From NCBI GenBank assembly GCA_021323495.1, contig JAJQJO010000051.1:1-12613 (forward strand): DNA of 12,613 nt, in the 5' to 3' direction. The stretch comes from Cellvibrio sp. (GTDB taxonomy: Bacteria > Pseudomonadota > Gammaproteobacteria > Pseudomonadales > Cellvibrionaceae). The position numbers were made by a program, and so were the translations under genes. Below the pieces are notes generated by a model, which saw only the letters and a list, made by a program, of their open reading frames with translations, did not search any database and had not been told where the DNA came from. Positions 6,032-12,571 of the stretch are shown in pieces (position 1 is the stretch's first letter; every line of letters starts with the position of its first letter).

Positions 6032-7903
6032 ATGCCTACTCGTTTTAACCGTGTTTATATCCAGTCCGCCGGTTACCATTTGCCGGGCGCGCCGGTAGAT
6101 AATCAGGCGATGGATGATTTTATTGCGCCGCTAAACCGTATCTCATTGCGCATTAAAAATAAAATCCTGGCGGAGAATGGAATCCAAACCCGTCATTACG
6201 CCATCGATAAAAATGGCGAGACAAACATCTCGCACACCAAGCTGGCGGCTAACGCGATTCATGACTGCCTTGCGCGCGCCAATGCAACGCTGAACGATGT
6301 CAGTCTGCTTGCGGTGGGTTCATCGGGCAGTGATGCGTTAATTCCCGGTTTTGCGGCGATGGTGCAAGGTGAGTTGGGCGCACCGCCTATGGAAACTTTA
6401 TCGAGCCTTGGCGTTTGCGCAGCAGGAATTTCTGCAATTGAGTTTGCGGCGCAATCGATTGAACTCGGCGCCCATCAACAAGCATTGGTAGCTGCTGCGG
6501 AAATGCCATCGCGTATTTTCAAAAAAAGCCGTTTTGCACCGCGTGGTTACACCAGTGATTTTGATGCGCACTTCCTGCGTTGGATGTTATCGGACGGTGC
6601 CGGTGCATTGCTGCTTACCGATAAGCCTATCGCCAATAATAATGTACGGATAAAAATAAACTGGGTTCACCAAAAAAGTTTTGCCGGTGATTATCCAGTC
6701 TGTATGCAGTTGGGGTTGACAGAGGATCGTAGTAAATCTTTCCTTGATTTCCCTTCGTCCGGTGAAGCGGAGGCGGCTGGGGCGTTATCCTTGCGACAGG
6801 ATATTCGCCTGTTACCACACCTGTTTGATGTGAGTATTCACGAGTACGTTAAACTGGTGCACGACGACTGGATAACATCAAACGAAATAGATCACTTTCT
6901 TTGTCACTATTCTTCAGCGCGTTTTATTCCGGTGGTGGAAGAGTTGTTGGATAAAGCCGGGCTAACCATTCCACGCGAGCGCTGGTACAGCAATCTAACC
7001 ACGCGCGGTAATACCGGCTCCGCATCGATTTTTATTATGCTCGCGGAATTTTTAGATACGCATGATGTAAAAGCCGGTGAAAAAATATTCTGTTTTATTC
7101 CTGAGTCTGGCCGCATGACCGCCGCTTATATGCTGTTAGAAGTGGAGGATGCAAGTGCTTCGCTAAACGCATCTGCACCTATATTAAAGGAGGAGCCAGC
7201 AGCGATTATTGCGCCGCCCCATGACCCGCAAACCGCTCCGGTACATCTGCATGATCTATTAACCAGATTGGCGGGCATCTGGCATGAGTATCGCTCACAA
7301 GTTTGGCGAAGTCCGGTAATTCATAAGTTGGTCAGCCAGCAATTTACACTGGACGATTATCGTAATTGGACATCCCAGTGGGTTCCGCAAGTGCGTGAAG
7401 GCAGCAAATGGATGCGCGCAGCGGTGACCTCGCTAACCGGTGTATATGTGGACCTTGCCAGGTTGATTGAAGCCCATGCAGGCGAAGAGCAAAATGATTT
7501 CAAAATATTGTATGAAGATTATTGTGCAGCAGGTGGAGCTGAGCCGCTGGATAATTTGCGCCGCAATCCAGGTGGTGAAGCCTTGAATAGTTATTTGCAT
7601 TCACTCGCGGCAACTGCCAATCCAATTGGTTTATTGGGTGCTATTTATATCATTGAAGGAACCGGTCAGCGCATAGTCCCTGCGCTTTTACCTATGCTGC
7701 GTAGACAGGTGAATTTGCCTGCAAGCGCATTTCGCTTTTTGGAATACCACGGTGCTAATGATGAGCACCATCTTGCGCGGTGGTTGGCTGCAGTTGAATT
7801 GGTATTGGTAATTGAGCCGCGTGCCGCACATAGCATTATCGCCACCGCCAAGCGTGCGGCGCAGCTGTACCTTATGCAGTTTGAACACATTATCGAGAGT
7901 TAA
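6032..7903 (+). CDS. two-domain protein: KAS III-type ketosynthase fused to a haem-oxygenase-like diiron oxidase domain
   Basis: Predicted cytoplasmic protein of 623 residues, far longer than a plain KAS III (about 320-350). Residues 1-372 are a FabH/thiolase-fold condensing domain with the complete triad: Cys129 in LGVCAAG, His292 in LCHYSSARF, Asn327 in GNTGSAS. It should accept an acyl thioester and perform a Claisen condensation. An Ala/Pro/Glu-rich linker (about 373-403) leads to a helical domain (404-623) resembling the haem-oxygenase-like / iron-containing redox enzyme superfamily (UndA, CADD, SznF and relatives). Its last ligand helix carries H573-x3-D577-x2-H580, with Glu542 in YIIEGTG and Glu480/Glu486 earlier. 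Asp489 stands where many relatives have a ligand His. AGGA lies 7 bases before the ATG. The ketosynthase half could also be compared with the OleA and DarB/StlD (dialkylresorcinol) groups. Fold calls are firm for the first half and good for the second; the product is unknown. Confidence 0.85.
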   Translation: MPTRFNRVYIQSAGYHLPGAPVDNQAMDDFIAPLNRISLRIKNKILAENGIQTRHYAIDKNGETNISHTKLAANAIHDCLARANATLNDVSLLAVGSSGSDALIPGFAAMVQGELGAPPMETLSSLGVCAAGISAIEFAAQSIELGAHQQALVAAAEMPSRIFKKSRFAPRGYTSDFDAHFLRWMLSDGAGALLLTDKPIANNNVRIKINWVHQKSFAGDYPVCMQLGLTEDRSKSFLDFPSSGEAEAAGALSLRQDIRLLPHLFDVSIHEYVKLVHDDWITSNEIDHFLCHYSSARFIPVVEELLDKAGLTIPRERWYSNLTTRGNTGSASIFIMLAEFLDTHDVKAGEKIFCFIPESGRMTAAYMLLEVEDASASLNASAPILKEEPAAIIAPPHDPQTAPVHLHDLLTRLAGIWHEYRSQVWRSPVIHKLVSQQFTLDDYRNWTSQWVPQVREGSKWMRAAVTSLTGVYVDLARLIEAHAGEEQNDFKILYEDYCAAGGAEPLDNLRRNPGGEALNSYLHSLAATANPIGLLGAIYIIEGTGQRIVPALLPMLRRQVNLPASAFRFLEYHGANDEHHLARWLAAVELVLVIEPRAAHSIIATAKRAAQLYLMQFEHIIES

Positions 7904-7906
7904 GTA

Positions 7907-8848
7907 ATGGATAATACCCCGAAGTTTTTGCAATCTGAGTTTGATCCGCGCGATCCCAATCCGTGGCTTGCACTTTATCTGGATCAAAGCACGCCATTGC
8001 CTGATCACGTAAAGAAAGCCTGGCTGGCCGATTCGGAAACACCATCGCGCCAATTTTTATTGCCGTTTGTGCGGCCATTGGCGCGCACATTAATTGTATT
8101 AATCCAGATTGTAAAAGTCGTTGTTCCGCGCAATTGGGCGGCGTCAAAACTGTTGCATTGGATTCTCGCGACCGGTTTAAAATATTGCGTGCGCCCGGAA
8201 GCAAATTGGTTGGTGTTACGCCATTTCCATATGGGGGCGCAAATTCTGGAATTTATTGCTGCCAACGCGCCAGTCAATGTAGAAACATCTCCGTTAAAGC
8301 CGATGGGCCTGGATGAGTTAAAAGATGAATTGTTTTTAAAACATGATTTAAACCTATTCAACTTTGTCATTCGCCTGGGTAAAGCACTGCGTGATGCCAA
8401 TCAAAAACTGGCTCCGGTGGTAAAACCGGATTTCAGTATGATTTTCGAGCCGGAAGTCAGGTTGGAATCCATGCCGCGTGGAATGCTAAATGGCATAGAT
8501 TTGCAAACAGCCATTGAAATGTTTACGCCAACTTATCAATTATTTCTTACCGATAATGATTTCTGGCGCGCATCCAACTCCTTACAATTGGATGAAACTA
8601 TCGGCCTATATGTGGCGACCATTTTAAATTCACCACAGCATTTGGTGCTGCTAAATAATAAGCATCCATTGGTGCCAATGAGTACTTTGCGCGCGGGCTA
8701 TCGATTGGTGTTGCATGGGCTCTCAACCGAAATGTTGCACGCATTGTTGATGGATTTAAAAAAGGCGCAGGCTGACCAGCATGCGCCGCAGTACAGTGTC
8801 AATCAATCCACGTCAGTTGTGGATGCAAATGAGTCTGATGACCAATGA
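7907..8848 (+). CDS. uncharacterised protein of the lipid cassette
   Basis: I do not recognise this 313-residue protein and assign no function. No signal peptide is seen. Residues 1-50 are rich in Asp and Pro (FDPRDPNPW, SETPSRQ). Residues 51-73 form a hydrophobic stretch interrupted by Arg and Lys, more like a membrane-surface or amphipathic helix than a clear transmembrane span. The middle contains H106/H108 and E115 within a helix (LRHFHMGAQILEF) and a second helical stretch at 139-162 containing H146; whether these bind metal cannot be told. The last 30 residues are Gln/Ser/Asp-rich and probably disordered. It starts 3 bases after the ketosynthase-oxidase gene, and its TGA overlaps the ATG of the glycosylase gene (ATGA), so it is surely expressed with its neighbours. 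A partner or accessory role for the fusion protein is inference from position only. Confidence 0.8.
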   Translation: MDNTPKFLQSEFDPRDPNPWLALYLDQSTPLPDHVKKAWLADSETPSRQFLLPFVRPLARTLIVLIQIVKVVVPRNWAASKLLHWILATGLKYCVRPEANWLVLRHFHMGAQILEFIAANAPVNVETSPLKPMGLDELKDELFLKHDLNLFNFVIRLGKALRDANQKLAPVVKPDFSMIFEPEVRLESMPRGMLNGIDLQTAIEMFTPTYQLFLTDNDFWRASNSLQLDETIGLYVATILNSPQHLVLLNNKHPLVPMSTLRAGYRLVLHGLSTEMLHALLMDLKKAQADQHAPQYSVNQSTSVVDANESDDQ

Positions 8849-9411
8849 GCGATATTTTCTCGGCAATCGACTTCTCTGCTCCCTCGCATGAAGTTGCGCC
8901 GCAATTAATCGGTGCACAATTTTTTGTAAATGGAGTAGGAGGCATTATTGTAGAGGTAGAGGCCTATGATCAGTCTGAGCCTGCGTCCCACACATTTTCT
9001 GGCCCCAGCGTGCGCAATGCCTCGATGTTTGGTACGCCCGGGCGTGCTTATGTTTATCGCTCCTATGGCATTCACTGGTGCTTGAATTTTGTCTGCTCAC
9101 CTGAAGGTCATGGTGCTGGAGTCTTAATTCGCGCCATCGAACCGACGCAGGGATTGGAAGTCATGCGTGAGCGTCGTGGTGTGGAAGCGGAACGGTTGCT
9201 TTGCTCCGGCCCGGGCCGTGTAGGGCAGGCACTGGAAATTGTGCATGCCTTTAATGGTCGATCCCTTGCACGAAAACCGTTTAAATTATTGCCCGCTATT
9301 GCACCGGTCGACCTGGTCCAGGGGCCGCGCATCGGCATTTCCAAAGCGATGGATTTGCAGTGGCGATTTGGGTTGGCGGGTTCGCCTTTTTTGAGTAAGC
9401 CGTTTCGTTAA
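8845..9411 (+). CDS. DNA-3-methyladenine glycosylase, AAG/MPG family
   Basis: Base-excision repair enzyme that removes alkylated purines such as 3-methyladenine from DNA. It has 188 residues, matching the bacterial single-domain family (Pur_DNA_glyco). Conserved active-site landmarks are visible: VEVEAY at 36-41, whose Glu39 and Tyr41 correspond to the catalytic Glu125 and Tyr127 of human AAG; ASHTF with His49; the RAYVYRSYGIHWCLN strand at 67-81; RAIEP; the SGPGR loop; and PRIGISKA near the C-terminus. It is structurally unrelated to Tag and AlkA. The ATG overlaps the preceding stop (ATGA), so translation is probably coupled to the lipid cassette although no functional link is evident. Its TAA shares bases with the ilvY stop on the other strand. 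Confidence 0.93.
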   Translation: MSDIFSAIDFSAPSHEVAPQLIGAQFFVNGVGGIIVEVEAYDQSEPASHTFSGPSVRNASMFGTPGRAYVYRSYGIHWCLNFVCSPEGHGAGVLIRAIEPTQGLEVMRERRGVEAERLLCSGPGRVGQALEIVHAFNGRSLARKPFKLLPAIAPVDLVQGPRIGISKAMDLQWRFGLAGSPFLSKPFR

Positions 9412-10280
9412 ATTTTTTTCTGTGGCTCTTTTAATTGGGTCCAAAACGAATTGACGATTGGGCTTTTCAGGCGTTTTTCCATTACGCAGATCCCTGTGTC
9501 GTAAGGCCCTAAATCCGGCTGTGGATTAAATCTTTTTACTTTGTCGGCGAGCGGGCTGTTATCCACTACGATTTGTGGCGCGACACCTACACCAAATCCC
9601 AAGCTCACCATGCTCACAATCGCCTCGTTCCCTTTTACTTCCGCATAAATGTTTGGCTTGATGCCAAGCGAATTAAACCAGCGATCCAGTCGCTCGCGCG
9701 CCAGGCCTTCTTCCGGGATGATCACTGGAATTTCTTCCCAGCTTTTTTCCTGCCAATCTTCGTTATTGGCGGTTATAAAAATCAATGGTGAGCTGTTGAT
9801 AGGTTTGAAACTGACACCGGCGGGTAATTTGTCCGGCTTGGCGGCGATGGCAATATCTTCCTCGCCCGCGAGGATTCGCTCGATGGATTGCGCGGGATCG
9901 CCAGTGTGTAACTTGATGGCAATGCCGGGATGTTTAACCCGGAATTCGGTGAGGATTTCATACAGGAAGCTGTAGCTGGCGGTGACCGAGCAGTAGATGC
10001 TGAGTTGTCCGCGTAATTGATCGGCCTGCTCCAATAGTGATTCCTGATAGGTCTCCCACTGTTGGATCACTTCTTTGGCAAAACGTAAAAATTGCTCACC
10101 TTCATGGGTGAGGATGACCGAGCGGTTATCGCGCATAAACAAGTTTACGCCCAGGTCATCTTCAAGCTGCTTGATATTACGGCTTGAAGTGGACGGGCTT
10201 ACATGGCTGGTATTGGCGGCTCGGCCAAAATGCAAGGTATTGGCAAGGTTGCAAAAGAGGCGAAGTTTGGTGATATCCAT
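9408..10280 (-). CDS. ilvY: LysR-type activator of ilvC
   Basis: LysR-family transcriptional regulator, 290 residues from the ATG at 10280-10278. A longer frame to 10355 exists, but the family begins MDITKLRLF as here. Winged helix-turn-helix at about 1-60 with HFGRAA and HVSPSTSSRNIKQLE; effector-binding domain at about 90-290. Comparison from memory with E. coli IlvY shows the same landmarks: VSPST-SR, RDNR, CSVTASYS, KLHTGD, GNEAIVSMVSLGFGVGVAP. Divergent placement from ilvC is the classical arrangement, and E. coli IlvY activates ilvC when acetolactate or acetohydroxybutyrate, the IlvC substrates, accumulate; the same control is inferred here. The ribosome site is weak. The gene converges on the glycosylase gene with overlapping stop codons. 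Confidence 0.9.
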   Translation of the reverse strand: MDITKLRLFCNLANTLHFGRAANTSHVSPSTSSRNIKQLEDDLGVNLFMRDNRSVILTHEGEQFLRFAKEVIQQWETYQESLLEQADQLRGQLSIYCSVTASYSFLYEILTEFRVKHPGIAIKLHTGDPAQSIERILAGEEDIAIAAKPDKLPAGVSFKPINSSPLIFITANNEDWQEKSWEEIPVIIPEEGLARERLDRWFNSLGIKPNIYAEVKGNEAIVSMVSLGFGVGVAPQIVVDNSPLADKVKRFNPQPDLGPYDTGICVMEKRLKSPIVNSFWTQLKEPQKKI

Positions 10281-10306
10281 AGCAAGCGCTCTGCGAAATA
10301 ACCATG

Positions 10307-10338
10307 TTGCAAAAAATGAAATATTGAATTGCGAATAT
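10307..10338. promoter_or_regulatory. probable IlvY operator region between ilvY and ilvC
   Basis: In the 161-base divergent gap, ATATT (10321-10325) and AATAT (10334-10338) form an interrupted inverted repeat around GAATTGCG. A TTGCAA (10307-10312) and a TTGCGA (10329-10334) recur 22 bases apart, about two helical turns, as expected for tandem sites. LysR regulators bind such AT-rich dyads just upstream of the target -35. The exact bases bound are inference. Confidence 0.45.
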
Positions 10339-10343
10339 ATCAT

Positions 10344-10372
10344 TTTACGCCACACAAGTGTTTCTTTACACT
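10344..10372 (+). promoter_or_regulatory. ilvC promoter
   Basis: TTTACG (10344-10349) and TACACT (10367-10372) are separated by exactly 17 bases, each four of six to the sigma-70 consensus. The start would be near 10379, leaving a leader of about 63 bases. The weak -35 lies just downstream of the probable IlvY dyad, as expected for an activator-dependent promoter. Confidence 0.6.
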
Positions 10373-10441
10373 GGAGGCCTTTTATTCAAGCTGCCTTTGT
10401 TACTCATTGTCAGGCGGCAATTACCCCAGCAGGAGTCTGTT

Positions 10442-11458
10442 ATGCACGTTTATTACGATAAAGATGCCGATCTTTCTATCATCCAAGGCAAGAAAGTAGC
10501 CATCATTGGTTACGGTTCACAAGGTCACGCGCACGCGTGCAACCTGAAGGATTCTGGCGTTGATGTTGTTGTTGGTCTGCGCACTGGCTCTGCAACCGTT
10601 AAGAAAGCAGAAGCTCATGGTTTGAAAGTGACTGACGTTGCTTCTGCTGTTAAGTCTGCTGACGTAGTCATGATCCTGACTCCGGACGAGTTCCAATCAA
10701 AACTCTATAAAGAAGAGATCGAGCCAAACATCAAGCAAGGCGCTACCTTGGCTTTCGCTCACGGTTTTGCGATCCACTACAACCAGGTAGTTCCACGCAA
10801 AGATTTGGACGTGATCATGATCGCTCCAAAAGCACCAGGTCACACTGTGCGCTCTGAATTTGTTCGTGGCGGCGGCGTACCTGACCTGATCGCGATTTTC
10901 CAAAACGCATCAGGTAAAGCGAAAGATACTGCTCTGTCATACGCATCAGGCGTAGGCGGCGGTCGTACCGGTATTATCGAAACCACTTTCAAAGACGAAA
11001 CTGAAACCGACCTGTTCGGTGAGCAGGCTGTTCTTTGTGGCGGCGCTGTTGAATTGGTGAAAATGGGTTACGAAACTCTGGTTGAAGCTGGTTACGAGCC
11101 AGAAATGGCTTACTTTGAGTGTCTGCATGAGCTGAAGTTGATTGTTGATCTGATGTTCGAAGGCGGTATCGCCAACATGAATTATTCAATTTCTAACAAC
11201 GCTGAATACGGTGAGTACGTGACCGGCCCGAAAGTGATCAACGAAGAGTCGCGCAAAGCTATGCGTCAAGCATTGAAAGATATCCAAACTGGTGAGTACG
11301 CCAAGAAGTTCATCCTTGAAGGTGCAACTAATTACTCTTCTATGACTGCTGCCCGTCGCAACAACGCGGCACATGGTATCGAAGTTGTAGGTACCAAGTT
11401 GCGTGCAATGATGCCTTGGATTCAAGCGAACAAAATCGTTGACCAGGCTAAAAACTAA
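10442..11458 (+). CDS. ilvC: ketol-acid reductoisomerase, class I
   Basis: NADPH- and Mg-dependent enzyme that isomerises and reduces 2-acetolactate or 2-aceto-2-hydroxybutyrate to the dihydroxy acids, the step after IlvI/IlvH. It has 338 residues, the standard short class I length (E. coli has a longer class II enzyme). AGGAG lies 6 bases before the ATG. The Rossmann loop GYGSQGHA is at 23-30; the NADPH-phosphate loop LRTGSATVKK supplies Arg47, Ser50 and Thr52, indicating NADPH preference; His107 is in AHGF and Lys130 in APKAPGH. The metal ligands Asp190, Glu194, Glu226 and Glu230 are all present. It has its own promoter, a divergent activator gene and its own terminator, so it is a single-gene unit. 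Codon use is visibly more biased than in the lipid cassette (for example many GGT, GTT, GCT), fitting high expression. Confidence 0.98.
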   Translation: MHVYYDKDADLSIIQGKKVAIIGYGSQGHAHACNLKDSGVDVVVGLRTGSATVKKAEAHGLKVTDVASAVKSADVVMILTPDEFQSKLYKEEIEPNIKQGATLAFAHGFAIHYNQVVPRKDLDVIMIAPKAPGHTVRSEFVRGGGVPDLIAIFQNASGKAKDTALSYASGVGGGRTGIIETTFKDETETDLFGEQAVLCGGAVELVKMGYETLVEAGYEPEMAYFECLHELKLIVDLMFEGGIANMNYSISNNAEYGEYVTGPKVINEESRKAMRQALKDIQTGEYAKKFILEGATNYSSMTAARRNNAAHGIEVVGTKLRAMMPWIQANKIVDQAKN

Positions 11459-11481
11459 GTTAATTGGCTCTTCGATCTAAA

Positions 11482-11507
11482 GCCTCGCCTTGTGCGAGGT
11501 TTTTTTT
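11482..11507 (+). terminator. Rho-independent terminator after ilvC
   Basis: CCTCGC (11483-11488), loop CTTGT, GCGAGG (11494-11499), then eight T residues (11500-11507), 24 bases after the ilvC stop. Confidence 0.92.
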
Positions 11508-11576
11508 GCCTCGCATTTGCTTGATGTGCGCAATTATTGTGTGTGGTTCCGGACATGTCTTTTATGCATGAATGTG

Positions 11577-11582
11577 TACAAT
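11577..11582 (+). promoter_or_regulatory. possible -10 element of a pssA promoter
   Basis: TACAAT (five of six to the -10 consensus) lies 28 bases before the pssA ATG and follows the ilvC terminator, so pssA needs its own promoter about here. No good -35 hexamer is seen at 16-18 bases upstream. Confidence 0.4.
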
Positions 11583-11610
11583 AGCCCTCCCGCAACATAG
11601 AGGCAGGATC

Positions 11611-12441
11611 ATGAGTCAGGTTGATAACGAACAATCAAAGCAGGACACTGGCGACCACGAGGGGCCGCTTCCGTTTGGTGATTTGGTTGAAGAGGTGTCG
11701 GAGAACGGCAAAAAGGTCCGCCATCGTGGTGTCTATCTGCTTCCAAACCTGTTTACGACGGGGGCACTTTTCTGCGGTTTTTACGCCATCGTTTCTGCCA
11801 TGCACGGCAATTTTACCCAGGCTGCCATCGCCATTTTTGGTTCTATGTTGTTAGACGGCATGGATGGTCGTGTGGCGCGCATGACGAATACCCAAAGTGC
11901 GTTCGGTGAGCAATATGACAGTCTTGCCGATATGGTTTCGTTTGGTGTCGCCCCGGCGCTGGTGGTGTTTAGTTGGGTTTTACACGATTTGGGCCGCTGG
12001 GGTTGGGCTGCAGCGTTTATTTATACCGCATGTGCAGCATTGCGTTTGGCAAGATTTAATACGCAAATCGGCGTAGTCGATAAAAAATACTTTATGGGTT
12101 TGGCGAGTCCTGCTGCAGCCTCAATTGTTGGTGCTACTGTTTGGGTTTGGTCTGATTCGCGCCCCGAAGGTATCTGGGCGGCTGGTGTTGCGGTGCTAAC
12201 AGCATTCTCTGGTTTGTTGATGGTGTCCAATTTCCGCTATACCAGCTTTAAAGGTATCAACTTCCGTGGTCGCGTTCCTTTTGCGTTTATGTTGCTGGTG
12301 GTGTTGGTTTTTGCATCGCTTATTATTTATCAAGAGCAGGGTGTGCTGGCTATCGCGGTTATTTATGGCTTGTCGGCGCCAATTATTTGGGTGTTTCGGC
12401 GGGCGGCGGGCAGCTCAAAATCACCTAAAGCGCCCGAATAA
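11611..12441 (+). CDS. pssA: CDP-diacylglycerol-serine O-phosphatidyltransferase
   Basis: Integral inner-membrane enzyme that makes phosphatidylserine, precursor of phosphatidylethanolamine, from CDP-diacylglycerol and L-serine. The start chosen is the ATG at 11611, with AGAGG 7 bases before it; an in-frame ATG at 11572 has no such site. It has 276 residues. A hydrophilic acidic N-terminus (1-35) is followed by about six to eight membrane segments. The CDP-alcohol phosphotransferase signature DG-x2-AR-x8-G-x3-D-x3-D is complete: Asp85, Gly86, Ala89, Arg90, Gly99, Asp103, Asp107, preceded by Asp82. This is the membrane CDP-OH-transferase type found in Bacillus and Pseudomonas, not the phospholipase-D-like PssA of E. 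coli. PE is the main membrane lipid in such bacteria, so the gene is probably essential. The ilvC-pssA neighbourhood is known from pseudomonads. Confidence 0.94.
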   Translation: MSQVDNEQSKQDTGDHEGPLPFGDLVEEVSENGKKVRHRGVYLLPNLFTTGALFCGFYAIVSAMHGNFTQAAIAIFGSMLLDGMDGRVARMTNTQSAFGEQYDSLADMVSFGVAPALVVFSWVLHDLGRWGWAAAFIYTACAALRLARFNTQIGVVDKKYFMGLASPAAASIVGATVWVWSDSRPEGIWAAGVAVLTAFSGLLMVSNFRYTSFKGINFRGRVPFAFMLLVVLVFASLIIYQEQGVLAIAVIYGLSAPIIWVFRRAAGSSKSPKAPE

Positions 12442-12504
12442 AAACCGCTAAGGTTGTTAATTGACCGCAATTGAATTTAAAGTGAAATAAACCCCAAAAA
12501 GAGC

Positions 12505-12533
12505 TTGCACGGGTGTGGTCGGATTCGTATAGT
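12505..12533 (+). promoter_or_regulatory. strong sigma-70 promoter with GC-rich discriminator, probably of a stable-RNA operon
   Basis: TTGCAC (12505-12510) and TATAGT (12528-12533) are separated by exactly 17 bases. The bases after the -10 are GCGCGCCC, the kind of discriminator that gives stringent (ppGpp) control of rRNA and tRNA promoters. The 60 bases upstream are AT-rich, like an UP element. No reading frame follows within the window, and the end turns AT-rich again (TAAAAAATTAAGAAAAT), as in leaders before 16S rRNA. That an rRNA operon follows is inference, supported by my recollection of an rRNA operon near pssA in Pseudomonas aeruginosa. Confidence 0.65.
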
Positions 12534-12559
12534 GCGCGCCCTTGCCGAGCCGGGGTCAG

Positions 12560-12571
12560 CCGCGAAAGCGG
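12560..12571 (+). other. GNRA-tetraloop hairpin in the presumed stable-RNA leader
   Basis: CCGC-GAAA-GCGG forms a short stem with a GAAA tetraloop about 20 bases after the predicted transcription start. It has no T-run, so it is not a terminator; it may be part of the folded leader. Confidence 0.4.

Noticed and set aside
6032..7150. The ketosynthase domain considered as OleA of a head-to-head olefin cluster.
   Set aside because: No OleB, OleC or OleD homologue is nearby, and the C-terminal oxidase domain is not part of OleA. Kept only as an alternative comparison.
10281..10355. N-terminal extension of ilvY by 25 codons.
   Set aside because: It would run through the operator/promoter region, and the family N-terminus is MDITKLRLF at 10280.
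12444..12462. Weak AACC/GGTT hairpin after pssA as a terminator.
   Set aside because: The stem is only four base pairs and no T-run follows; no convincing pssA terminator is visible before the window ends.
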